Part shown: in pieces, positions 16,978 to 25,421 of the stretch
Numbering within the stretch: position 1 is the first letter of the stretch
Layout: every line of letters starts with the position of its first letter
Assembly (NCBI GenBank): GCA_015075745.1
Contig: JABTTW010000001.1
Location: forward strand, 3,286,001 to 3,350,000
Source: Planctomycetia bacterium
GTDB lineage: Bacteria; Planctomycetota; Phycisphaerae; UBA1845; UTPLA1
Direction: 5' to 3'
DNA: 64,000 nucleotides
Notes under the pieces: generated by a model
Seen by the model: the letters and a program-made list of their open reading frames with translations, nothing else
The model's database searches: none
What the model was told of the DNA's origin: nothing
Made by a program: the position numbers and the translations under genes

Positions 16978-19947
16978 TCAGTTACCCATGAGTGCATTGA
17001 CGAACGGTTGAAGGTCCATCCCATTGACGGCGGCATCTCCGTTCATGTCGGCCAGTCCAATGTTGCAGCCGGGGCAATTGCCGGGGTCGATCTGGGCATC
17101 GACCATAAAGGGAATGTCTGAGACGTTTAGGGCGCCGTCTCCATTGACATCTCCCGCGATCGGCGCGGCGACCAACGTCGTATTCAGGTACAGCCAGCCG
17201 CCGCCGGAGATTGGGTTGTAGTCGGAGACCTTGATGACGTAGGGCCAGCCGGCGTTGACCGGATAGTTTGAGATGAGCGACTGATAATAATAAACGCCGC
17301 CTGAGTCGTCGTTGCAGACGTAGTATCCGAAGTCAATGGGATTCACGCAGATCGGCCCGTCGCGTCCCTGCCAGTACTCGCCGCAGGGATTCGAGAAGCC
17401 GGCGCCATCGACGACCATCAGCACCGTATCGTAGTTACTGCCGAACGTGTCGACGGTGAGGCTTCCGCTGGTCGTCGGAACAAAGCTGTAATAGACCGAG
17501 TTGCTGTTTCCGTCCGGATGGCCACAGCCGTACTCCCACAGTTCCGTGCATGTTCCCGGAGAGACCGTCGCGGCTCCGGTATAGACCGCCGGCATGTGAT
17601 TGGTGCCGGGCGAGCCGGGGATGGGCGTGCGATTCAGGCACGAGTCGTTCGCCGGGGCGCCGTAGTGGAAATAAAGGTCGAAGAAGAGTTCGCCGCCGCC
17701 GGAGGCGGTGTTGTAATCGGACACCTTGATCTTGTACTCCTGCCCGCCATTGACCGGAACGCCGAGAATTTCCGACTGAAGGGTGCCGTTGATGTCATCG
17801 TTGCAGGCGAGCTGATTGGGGAACCAGATGGGAAGCGTCCCGATGTAAATGCCGCAACCGTCAAACACCGAGACGACCGTGTCATAGTTGGAACCCCACG
17901 TATTCACGTCGATTGTTCCGTTGGCCGGCGGGGTGTAGCTGTACCAGACCGAGTTGCTGACGCCGACGTTGCCAGCTTCGCAGGATTCCGCGGGTTCGAA
18001 GTAATCGGAAATCGTCGCGTTGTATGTGAAGATCGAACCGGGGTTGTAAGAGGTCCCGGGGATGACGATGGGATCGGTGCATTCATCGTTGACGGGGCCA
18101 AAGATAGTGATTGAACGATGAGCGTTGACCAATCCCCAGCCAAAGGTTGTGTCGTAACTGTACGAGCCCAGGTCGGTCGCGCCGGACTTCATCGCGGTTT
18201 CGATATTGATGGGGTTCCAAGCCGGGTGGGCGACTTTGACCAGGGCCGCGACGCCCGCAGCGTAGGGCGATGCGAAGGAGGTTCCATTCACCCAGGCGTA
18301 GTCGCCGGTCGTGTCGTAGCCGGCTGAGCCGGTGCGATCGGTGGTGCGGATGTTTGTTCCCGGTGCGGAGAAGTCGATTCCTGTGCCGTATTGGCTGGAG
18401 GCGTTTCGGGCTCCGGTCTGGGTCAAGTTTCCGACGGCGTTGACGGTGTCGGCGGACGCCGGATAGGCAATGGATGCCGCGCCGCTGTTGCCGGTGGAGG
18501 CGAAATGCGTGAGGCCGTTTTCGTAGGCGTTCAGATAGGCGTCGTCGATCGCGGTGGAACTCGCGCCGTATGCGTTGCTGTTGTTGGTGATTTCTATGCT
18601 GTTGTTGACGGCCCAGTTCAGGGCATTGACCGTCCATGTATTGTTGGTCGTCCAACCGGGTCCGCAGGTCGGTGTGTTGGCGATCATGCACCTCGCCGAC
18701 ACGACACGACAGAGCGGGGCAATGCCGACAACGCCCAATGAATTATTGAACCGCGCGGAGATGCATCCCGCCACGGCGGTTCCGTGATTGTCGCATGCGT
18801 TGGCAGGCCCGCCGCCGGCGATGCCGTCGGCTGCGCCGGTGGTGAAGTCGCGGCCCGCGTTCTGGTTGATGTCGGGATGGTCCTGCTGGACGCCGGTGTC
18901 AATCACGAGGACCTGCACGCCGCTGTTGCCGCGGGTGATGTTCCACGCCTCATTACCGTCCATGTCCATGTCGTTGGTGCCCCAGGTCCCGTTGATCCCC
19001 TGGCCGGTATTTTCAATTCCCCAGAGGCTGCCGAATTCTGTATCGTTGGGATATATATCGCTCAGCCCGGAGAAAGTCATTTCCGGCTCGGCCCATTTGA
19101 CGCGCGGGTCCTGGGCCAGCCGATTGGCTGCGGCGAGTACGTCGAAGCCGTTTTTCGGCGTGCCGCTGAGGCGAAAGGCGCCCTGCATCCCGCCGAAATT
19201 CTGCTCTTTGATCTGGAAATCTTGCGCCAGTTCGGCGAGTGCACCCGCCGCACGGGCTGCGTGCTGCGCTTTGAATCGAACGAGGATGTCCGGTGCGATG
19301 ATGATCCATCCGTCAGGAATGAGCGGGCTCTTGAAGACTGGCGAGGCGAACTCGACGCGGCCGGTTTGAACGGCCGATTCAATTTTCGCTTTCGCGTCGG
19401 TGCAGTCCGTGAGGGGGCGGGAGAGTTTGACAAAGCTCAGTCGGTCAACGCCGGTGGGCTCAGTCGCGGTGATTGCGAGGCCGATTGTCTGCTCCGTGCG
19501 GTTGGAGGCCTGACTGAGATCGACGCCTTCAGCGGTGCGAATGGCGAGACGATCGGCATGGAGTTCAAGAGGGATAGGCTGACCGTGGTAGAAGTAGAAG
19601 TTGGGGGCGGCGGGGTCGTCGCCGGCTGGGACGTTAAGATCGAGCTGCGACATTAACAGCGCGCCGTCGGCCTTGGGATTGTTCGCAGCCCGCGCGCTGA
19701 TCTCCTGTGCGCTAAGGGGGATCGGCCGATAGTCAACCGTGGCGTTGTCTTTGATATAGGTGAGCTCGGAGGCGATGTCATCAATCCGGGCAGGGGCATC
19801 TTTGAGACGGGCGGCTTCCGGTGAGGTTGATTCATCCTTGGAAGCGATGGGCGAACTTTCCTTAGGCGTGTCGGCGAGAAGCGACGCGATGGAGGTCAGC
19901 AAAAGCAGGTTGGCCAAAATGCAGATGGTTTTGGGGGCGGCAGGCAT
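16978..19947 (-). CDS. Secreted subtilisin-like S8 serine protease with dockerin-like C-terminus
   Basis: The protein has 989 residues. A signal peptide (residues 1-25) and a propeptide of about 300 residues come first. The S8 domain carries Asp350 (VLVIDTGVQQDHPD), His388 (CDNHGTAVAGCISA) and Ser557 (VNGTSFASPYAAG), a complete triad. Two similar beta domains follow (residues 620-760 and 770-920), each with an NDSC/NDEC start and a VYYSF/VWYSY motif. They end in GDVNGDGALNVSDIPFMVDA and ADMNGDAAVNGMDLQPFVNA, a dockerin-type-I-like pair of calcium loops. It is probably exported and surface-attached. AAGGAA upstream supports the start. Confidence 0.93.
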   Translation of the reverse strand: MPAAPKTICILANLLLLTSIASLLADTPKESSPIASKDESTSPEAARLKDAPARIDDIASELTYIKDNATVDYRPIPLSAQEISARAANNPKADGALLMSQLDLNVPAGDDPAAPNFYFYHGQPIPLELHADRLAIRTAEGVDLSQASNRTEQTIGLAITATEPTGVDRLSFVKLSRPLTDCTDAKAKIESAVQTGRVEFASPVFKSPLIPDGWIIIAPDILVRFKAQHAARAAGALAELAQDFQIKEQNFGGMQGAFRLSGTPKNGFDVLAAANRLAQDPRVKWAEPEMTFSGLSDIYPNDTEFGSLWGIENTGQGINGTWGTNDMDMDGNEAWNITRGNSGVQVLVIDTGVQQDHPDINQNAGRDFTTGAADGIAGGGPANACDNHGTAVAGCISARFNNSLGVVGIAPLCRVVSARCMIANTPTCGPGWTTNNTWTVNALNWAVNNSIEITNNSNAYGASSTAIDDAYLNAYENGLTHFASTGNSGAASIAYPASADTVNAVGNLTQTGARNASSQYGTGIDFSAPGTNIRTTDRTGSAGYDTTGDYAWVNGTSFASPYAAGVAALVKVAHPAWNPINIETAMKSGATDLGSYSYDTTFGWGLVNAHRSITIFGPVNDECTDPIVIPGTSYNPGSIFTYNATISDYFEPAESCEAGNVGVSNSVWYSYTPPANGTIDVNTWGSNYDTVVSVFDGCGIYIGTLPIWFPNQLACNDDINGTLQSEILGVPVNGGQEYKIKVSDYNTASGGGELFFDLYFHYGAPANDSCLNRTPIPGSPGTNHMPAVYTGAATVSPGTCTELWEYGCGHPDGNSNSVYYSFVPTTSGSLTVDTFGSNYDTVLMVVDGAGFSNPCGEYWQGRDGPICVNPIDFGYYVCNDDSGGVYYYQSLISNYPVNAGWPYVIKVSDYNPISGGGWLYLNTTLVAAPIAGDVNGDGALNVSDIPFMVDAQIDPGNCPGCNIGLADMNGDAAVNGMDLQPFVNALMGN

Positions 19948-20147
19948 TTTGATTCCTTTCTTAATGTAAAGGCCTGAGAAATGGCCCAGAAGGTGGGGCT
20001 CCGTGCACTCCGGATGCGAGGCCGGGTGGCGCCGCTTTCGGGCCTAAGTTTCCGTGCGACATCCGGGGGAGGGGATTCACGGTATTTTTCGCAAGAGGAC
20101 TTCGGATTGGGTTTTCTGGGGAGGCCTTTGTCGCTGGGACGGCGAAT

Positions 20148-20172
20148 CCGCCCGGATTGAAGTCCGGGGCTC
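20148..20172. repeat. Palindromic intergenic repeat, copy 1
   Basis: A 25-base element with arms CCCGGAT and GTCCGGG around TGAA (one T-G pair). It is identical at 22 of 25 positions to 56831-56855. It lies in the 264-base gap between two minus-strand genes; no gene is seen in the gap. Confidence 0.6.
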
Positions 20173-20210
20173 GTCCTTCGGATGGCTGGAGCGGGTCGAG
20201 AGCTGGGTGG

Positions 20211-20996
20211 TTAGCGTTTGGGATGGGGGATGTGAATTCCGAGTTTGGCAAGTTGTCGATCGACCTGGCCTGGCCAGTCGGCGTTTGCCAGAGGGCTTGC
20301 GGGACTGGGGTGGAGAATGTCGCCGATCGAGAGGTTGATACCGTCTAGGGCGATCCTTGCCCGATCGGCGGCGAACTTGCCGATGCCGATGACGTGCGAC
20401 GGCTGGAAGTACTCGACGGTCTGCCGGAGGGCTTTGTCGCAGGCGTTAAAGAGGGATTTTCGCTCGTTTGCCGGCAGCTTGTCGGGGGTCAGGTTTCTGC
20501 CGCTCGACTCGAGGAAACAGAGCGGGCAATAGTTCACGATGAAGAACCGGGCGAAGAATCGCTCAGGGGTGCGGAAGCGGTCACGGGCCCACCCCCAAAC
20601 GCGCTTGCCGCTTACTTCGCTGCGCGGGCAGTCAAATCCGAGGACGGGCCGTTTCTTGTGTTCGGCAGCGGGCTTTTTGACAGCCCCTCCGACTGCGAGC
20701 CAGTCACGTACGAACGACACCTCGCCAAAGGGCACACCCGTTTGCGTCATACCCCACGGGCCGGGATTCATGCCGACGAAAAGGGTCTCTCGCGGCGAAG
20801 ATCCGTAGCGGGCGGCGTACTGGTCGAAAGGCCCTCGGGCGTAAATCAGGGGGTTATAAACGTGAGACACGGGGGCGCTGAATCTCAGAGGGCGGAGGCT
20901 CCTTAAGAGCTTGTCCGTGATCGAGTTCAGGCTGAGTTGGCGGGGTCCCATATGGCTACTTTCGAGGTCTCGGAGTCTCCGGCTATCGTCGGTCAT
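20211..20996 (-). CDS. SMUG1-type uracil-DNA glycosylase
   Basis: The protein has 261 residues. SMUG1 motifs are VYNPLIYAR, GMNPGPWGMTQTGVPFGEV (the catalytic Asn motif), and HPSPASPLAN near the C-terminus, the DNA-inserting loop with the conserved His. It removes uracil and oxidised pyrimidines such as 5-hydroxymethyluracil from DNA as the first step of base-excision repair. Met16 (MGPRQLSLNS) is an alternative start, since similar proteins begin near there. It is divergent from the J-domain gene. Confidence 0.92.
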   Translation of the reverse strand: MTDDSRRLRDLESSHMGPRQLSLNSITDKLLRSLRPLRFSAPVSHVYNPLIYARGPFDQYAARYGSSPRETLFVGMNPGPWGMTQTGVPFGEVSFVRDWLAVGGAVKKPAAEHKKRPVLGFDCPRSEVSGKRVWGWARDRFRTPERFFARFFIVNYCPLCFLESSGRNLTPDKLPANERKSLFNACDKALRQTVEYFQPSHVIGIGKFAADRARIALDGINLSIGDILHPSPASPLANADWPGQVDRQLAKLGIHIPHPKR

Positions 20997-21167
20997 TGCC
21001 CGTTGGTGTCAAATCGCGGCAATCTGCGATGGGGGGTTTGGATCGCGAAAGGGCGGAGGATAGAATGGGGACACCCTCAGCCCGCGGGAATCGCAGCGGC
21101 AGGGTCCGGTAGCTTGCAGGGCTTTGGCAACTGTCCGGCTCAGGTGTGGGAATCAGAGGCATTTAGC

Positions 21168-21668
21168 GTGAGTATCCTCCATTGCTACCAAGTGCTTGGC
21201 CTTCAGCCGGGCTCGACACTTCGCAGCGTCCACCGCGCTTACAAGCAGATTGTATTGAAGCACCACCCCGATCGCACCGGCTCGGACTCCGCGAGCCTGG
21301 CGATTTTCGTGGAGGCGACCGAGGCATATGCGACGCTCAAGCGGGCGTACGCAACGCGCGAGGCTTCCAAAAATGCAGGAGTGTGCCCCAAGTGTGAGAA
21401 GTTTGCGCCGCTGTTGCGCGGCATCGGCCGGCGACATTACTGTGCTGAGTGCCTGCTGGTGAAGCGGCGGAAGTTCCTTCCCATGCCGACCTATGCGCAG
21501 GCAAAGTGCCTTGGCGTCATCGGAGTACAGGGCGCGGCGGCCTATCTGATCGTGAGCTCCATTTCCATGCGGAGCATGCCGCACGGCATCGCGGCGGTGG
21601 GTCTGGCCTTCGTCGGCATGGCAGTCCTGGCATACGAGTACTGGACCGCGGATCTGATCGATTCGTAG
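21168..21668 (+). CDS. J-domain protein with zinc ribbon and membrane segments
   Basis: The protein has 166 residues from GTG 21168 (VSILHCYQVLGLQPGS). The longer upstream open frame lacks conserved-looking sequence. Residues 4-62 are a J domain with the HPD triad in KHHPDRTGSD, which stimulates a DnaK partner. CPKCEKFAP and CAEC form a zinc ribbon around residues 73-98. Two hydrophobic segments end the protein (GVQGAAAYLIVSSI; GIAAVGLAFVGMAVLAYEYW), so the J domain is tethered to the membrane. No DnaK or GrpE is nearby. It is not a canonical DnaJ. Confidence 0.8.
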   Translation: MSILHCYQVLGLQPGSTLRSVHRAYKQIVLKHHPDRTGSDSASLAIFVEATEAYATLKRAYATREASKNAGVCPKCEKFAPLLRGIGRRHYCAECLLVKRRKFLPMPTYAQAKCLGVIGVQGAAAYLIVSSISMRSMPHGIAAVGLAFVGMAVLAYEYWTADLIDS

Positions 21669-21844
21669 AAACCGGCGTGGCGGCCCGTTTTCGCGACGGC
21701 GTGGCTGACCCGGTGTTCCCATTCCCCCCTAGAAAAAAATCTACTGAGCCGAGCGTGAGGGTTGCAGAGCCCCGGCGATATATTTCAATGGATGTTGAAA
21801 TATCGACGGCCGGCGACGCCCGCCGGTTTCAGGAGGATGGTTCA

Positions 21845-23245
21845 ATGAGAACCCGCATAACGCCCGGTGCGACGACGATTTTTTTCGCTACTGCCATAGT
21901 CGCTTTTCCTTTAGGGACAGCGAGGGCTACAGGCGAAGTCATTCCTGAGCACGAGCGACAGGCGATTGCCGAGAAATTCGCGCAGCGGCTGGCCGCCGAG
22001 GAATTTGATGAGGCGACAGAGGACTTTGACGAGACGATGACCCGGGTAATGGGCCCCAAGACTTTGGCCGAGACGTGGAAGAAGGTCGCGGAGCAATGCG
22101 GCGAGTTCGGCGGATTCGGGCCTGCGCGTCATGACATCGTGGGGGACTACGACGTCTATGTCTTCCCCGGCCGCTGGAAGGCGATCGCGCTGGACATGCA
22201 AGTGACGGTGACAAGGGACGGCAAAGTCACCGGCCTTTTTTTCAAGCCCGGCGCTTCAACGCAGCCGTACACGGCTCCTTCCTACATCAATAATGACAAG
22301 TTCACGGAGCGCGATCTGGAGTTCGGTCATCCTGACTGGCGGCTGAAGGCCAAGCTGAGCGTGCCGAAGGGTAGCCGCCGCGCGCCCGGCGTTGTGCTGG
22401 TTCACGGATCGGGCCCGAACGACATGGATGAAACCATTGGTCCGAATCGTCCGTTCAGGGACCTTGCGTGGGGCCTCGCCTCGCGCGGGATTGCGGTGCT
22501 TCGGTACAACAAGCGAACGCACACCTACGGCGGCGCGATGAAACCGGGAGATGTCAACGTTCGCGCTGAGGTGGTGGACGACGCGGTGGCGGCCCTCAAG
22601 ACTCTGCGCGAACAGCCGGAGGTCGACCCGAAGAAGACGTTTGTGATCGGACACAGCCTGGGCGGATGCCTGGCCCCAATCATTGCCGAGGAGGACGGTC
22701 AACTGGCCGGCGTGATCGTGCTCGCCGGAACGCTGCGACCGATGGAGGATGTGGTGATCGAGCAATTGGAGTACCTCGCCGGGCTGCCGGGGGCCGGTCA
22801 GGAGGAGGCAAAGAATATCCTGAATTCGACGCGCGATGAGTTGGAGACATATCGCAGGGGAGCCGCGAAGGAGAATCCCACGTTGATGGGCGTGCCCATG
22901 ACGTACTGGCAGGATTTGACGAGCCATCTCGGCGATCGCGGGGCGAGCGCGATCCGTGGCTTTGAAGGGCGCGTTCTGGTCTTAAGCGGCGGGCGAGACT
23001 ATCAGATCAAGCGTGCAGACTTCGATCTGTGGCGCGAAGTGTTGAAGGGCCGCTCCAAGGCGACTTTTCAGTGGGTGCCGGATGTGAATCACCTATTCTG
23101 CAAGGGCAAAGGGATGAGCACGCCGGCCGAGTACATGAGCACCGAGAAGCATGTGTCGAGCGACGTCGTCAAGGGCGTGGCTCGATGGATCAAGAAGGGC
23201 GAGTACGCTCGCAAGAAGTCGACTAAGAAGCAGCCGGTCAAGTGA
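21845..23245 (+). CDS. Exported alpha/beta hydrolase with N-terminal DUF3887-like domain
   Basis: The protein has 466 residues. AGGAGG 8 bases upstream fixes ATG 21845. A signal peptide covers residues 1-28. Residues 35-140 resemble the small DUF3887-type domain that precedes many such hydrolases (FAQRLAAEEFDEATEDF). The hydrolase part has APGVVLVHGSGPNDMDETIG as oxyanion region, the nucleophile elbow GHSLGG, and a late His in VPDVNHLFCKG. It probably cleaves an ester or amide outside the cytoplasm; the substrate is unknown. The sdpR-like gene starts 20 bases downstream, so they may share a transcript. Confidence 0.87.
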   Translation: MRTRITPGATTIFFATAIVAFPLGTARATGEVIPEHERQAIAEKFAQRLAAEEFDEATEDFDETMTRVMGPKTLAETWKKVAEQCGEFGGFGPARHDIVGDYDVYVFPGRWKAIALDMQVTVTRDGKVTGLFFKPGASTQPYTAPSYINNDKFTERDLEFGHPDWRLKAKLSVPKGSRRAPGVVLVHGSGPNDMDETIGPNRPFRDLAWGLASRGIAVLRYNKRTHTYGGAMKPGDVNVRAEVVDDAVAALKTLREQPEVDPKKTFVIGHSLGGCLAPIIAEEDGQLAGVIVLAGTLRPMEDVVIEQLEYLAGLPGAGQEEAKNILNSTRDELETYRRGAAKENPTLMGVPMTYWQDLTSHLGDRGASAIRGFEGRVLVLSGGRDYQIKRADFDLWREVLKGRSKATFQWVPDVNHLFCKGKGMSTPAEYMSTEKHVSSDVVKGVARWIKKGEYARKKSTKKQPVK

Positions 23246-23265
23246 CGACGAGTTGATTCTTTCTG

Positions 23266-23595
23266 ATGTTTCAAGTTGACCGATCATTCAAGGCGCTGGC
23301 CGATCCGACGCGACGCGACATTCTGACGGCGCTTCGCGATGGTCCGATGTCGGCCGGTCAACTGGCGAAGCAACTCGGCGTTGCGCCCAATGCCATGTCG
23401 TTTCATCTGAAGATTCTCAAGGAGGCCGATCTGGTGGATGCCAGTCGAACCGGTCGGCAAATCGACTACATGCTCAACACCAGTGTCTTTGAAGATTTTT
23501 TGAGCTTCATCATGAAGCAGATTCGGCCCGGTGATGCTCGCGGCGCGTCTTCGGAGAAGGGCGGCAGTCGCCGAAATCGCAATCGCAAGGAGTAA
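23266..23595 (+). CDS. ArsR/SdpR-family transcriptional repressor
   Basis: The protein has 109 residues. A winged-helix domain shows [34 protein letters not shown] and [19 protein letters not shown]. No Cys metal site is seen, unlike ArsR itself, and the sequence is closer to SdpR-type members. In Bacillus the homologous SdpR represses its own operon with sdpI. Here the SdpI-like gene starts 6 bases downstream, so it probably autoregulates this pair. Confidence 0.9.
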   Translation: MFQVDRSFKALADPTRRDILTALRDGPMSAGQLAKQLGVAPNAMSFHLKILKEADLVDASRTGRQIDYMLNTSVFEDFLSFIMKQIRPGDARGASSEKGGSRRNRNRKE

Positions 23596-23601
23596 GTTGG
23601 A

Positions 23602-24282
23602 ATGATCTGTCGAAGACATCTCGCGGTGATGGCGGCGTTGATCCTGGTCGATCTCGTTGCGACGGCAGCCGTCTATCGGCAACTGCCCGATCCGAGTCCG
23701 ACGCACTGGAATCTGCAAGGTCAGCCCGACGCATTCGGGCCGCCGTGGAAACTGGCCTTTGTGGTTCCGGGGGTGGCGGCCGGCCTCATGGTGTTGCTGG
23801 CCGTCCTTCCCATTCTGGGGCCGTTTCGGCAGAACTTCGAGCGGTTTCGCGTCACCTATGGGCGCATGTGTACGCTTGTCGTGGCGGTCATACTGGCTTT
23901 TCACGCTGTATTCATGGCCGATGCGCTGGGCCGCCACATCGCTGTCGGCAGGAGCCTGGCGATCATCTGCGGCGCGATGTTCATGGTGATGGGGAACTGG
24001 CTGGGAAAAATCCGGCGGAATTTTTACGTGGGCATTCGTACGCCGTGGACTCTGGTCAACGAGCGGGTCTGGGAAAAGACGCACCGCGCCGGGGGCAAGC
24101 TCATGGTCTGCATCGGTGTCGTGTCGATCGGGCTCGGGCTCTTTGCGGACGAGCGAATCTGCACCGTCGGTTTTTTCAGCGGACTTGGGTTGCTCGTGGC
24201 GTGGTCGCTGATTTATTCGTTTGTTGTCTATCGGCGGTTGGGCCATGTTGATGACGTTGAAGGCCATCGGATCGCCGAATGA
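23602..24282 (+). CDS. SdpI-family membrane protein
   Basis: The protein has 226 residues with six hydrophobic segments. The DUF1648 part near the N-terminus has LPDPSPTHWNLQGQPDAFGP, and the SdpI part has GNWLGKIRRNFYVGIRTPWT and ERVWEKTHRAGGKLMV, both typical. In Bacillus SdpI gives immunity to the SdpC toxin and signals to SdpR. No sdpC-like gene is seen here, so the role may be in general envelope or peptide-stress sensing. It is coupled to the repressor gene upstream. Confidence 0.9.
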   Translation: MICRRHLAVMAALILVDLVATAAVYRQLPDPSPTHWNLQGQPDAFGPPWKLAFVVPGVAAGLMVLLAVLPILGPFRQNFERFRVTYGRMCTLVVAVILAFHAVFMADALGRHIAVGRSLAIICGAMFMVMGNWLGKIRRNFYVGIRTPWTLVNERVWEKTHRAGGKLMVCIGVVSIGLGLFADERICTVGFFSGLGLLVAWSLIYSFVVYRRLGHVDDVEGHRIAE

Positions 24283-24788
24283 GCAGATGTTTCATGCAAT
24301 GACCTCTTTGCAGACCGGCATAACTTTTCTCGCTCGCGTTTTTTCCACATCAGGCGTGCGAGGCGGTAGAGTTTTCATCAGCTTGCTGTAGTCCATCCCA
24401 CAAGATTCCATTCTCACAGCCTATCGCGCATGTCAGGTTCGGCGCCGAGTCAGTGATTGAAGTGAATCACTGCGTCGCGCGCAGACATTTAACTTCTCCG
24501 TCTATTCATGCGTCATTTCTTCAGGTCGCACGCAAAAGATTTTCATAATGCGAGCGCGACCGTGTTGAACGGTGTTAGTCCTAACTGCACAGGCGACGAA
24601 GTAGGGTCGATCGTGGCTTGGTCGGCAGCACCACATGCCCAACGATGATGGCGCTCTGATTTAGCCTTCTTCGCACCTGTCAAGTCAAAGCTCCCACTTG
24701 CCAAGGCTCACGGTTCTGACGCCGTCGCGGCGGCTGCGGAGAAGGTGCGCGCACAGCGAGCGGCGAGCGCAGCAGAAGGGAGATCGCC
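24283..24788. other. 506-base non-coding gap with an inverted repeat
   Basis: No reading frame here looks coding. CAGTGATT (24451-24458) and AATCACTG (24465-24472) form a perfect 8-base inverted repeat around GAAGTG, which could be an operator or hairpin. The last 80 bases hold the leader of the next gene. Confidence 0.4.
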
Positions 24789-25367
24789 GTGAGCACTCAG
24801 TTTTCCAGGTTTCTTGTTGGAATTTGTCTGGTTCTTCTCGTCGCGTCGTCGAACGTGATGGCTACGCCGCCGGAGAGTCGAATCGTCGTTTTCTCCATGC
24901 ATGAGGACCCTCAGGACCCCGAGAGCGATGTTGTCTTTCGTGTGACGCTGAGTCTCGCGCTTGATTCGTACAACGCGACGTCCATCGGATGGGCGGTCGC
25001 CGAAGCGCAGTTCGAGACTGTGGGCGCATCACCGATCCTCTGGTCGGTAGAGAATCCCGCGCTCGATACGCAGGATGGCCTGTGGTGGACCGATCACGCC
25101 GATGTCGACGCGCCGGTCATCACGGAGTTTCTTCTTCCCCCGCATATGGAAGGCGAGGCAGTCGTCAAGGGCACGCAGGGCGCGAACCTGGACTACGCCT
25201 TTGGTGGCAACACGTATGTGCCGCCGGAGGCTCCCGCGACGCCGCCCTACGGGAGCAACACGGCATCCGCTTCGTTTTCGTTCTTTGTTCAGGGTGAATC
25301 GGTATCGCTGGCGGAAGGCGAAGACGAGCCGGTTGAGACTGGAGATGGTGTCGGCGGCGCAAGCTGA
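24789..25367 (+). CDS. Exported protein of unknown function
   Basis: The protein has 192 residues from GTG 24789, with GAAGGGAG upstream. The signal peptide is FLVGICLVLLVASSNVMATP. The rest is acidic, with beta-type sequence and no Cys (SRIVVFSMHEDPQDP; TSIGWAVAEAQFET), and the C-terminus is very acidic (LAEGEDEPVETGDGVGG). I do not recognise the family. It ends one base before the convergent kinase gene. Confidence 0.65.
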   Translation: MSTQFSRFLVGICLVLLVASSNVMATPPESRIVVFSMHEDPQDPESDVVFRVTLSLALDSYNATSIGWAVAEAQFETVGASPILWSVENPALDTQDGLWWTDHADVDAPVITEFLLPPHMEGEAVVKGTQGANLDYAFGGNTYVPPEAPATPPYGSNTASASFSFFVQGESVSLAEGEDEPVETGDGVGGAS

Positions 25368-25421
25368 ATCAGCGTTTTGCTGATTGAGGCGTATCGGTCG
25401 CAAGGGCGCTGATACGCCTCA
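25367..25421. terminator. Two consecutive hairpins at the convergent gene ends
   Basis: AATCAGC-GTTTT-GCTGATT (25367-25385) is followed directly by TGAGGCGTATC (25385-25395) paired with GATACGCCTCA (25411-25421). They cover the stop codons of both convergent genes and the last kinase codons. T runs are weak, so a role as transcript-end barrier is inferred. Confidence 0.5.

Noticed and set aside
20937..21167. 77-codon extension in front of the J domain
   Set aside because: It overlaps the SMUG1 gene on the other strand and has no domain-like sequence; GTG 21168 begins the J domain.
21449..21844. 132-codon extension in front of the alpha/beta hydrolase
   Set aside because: It overlaps the J-domain gene, and AGGAGG plus a signal peptide mark the start at 21845.
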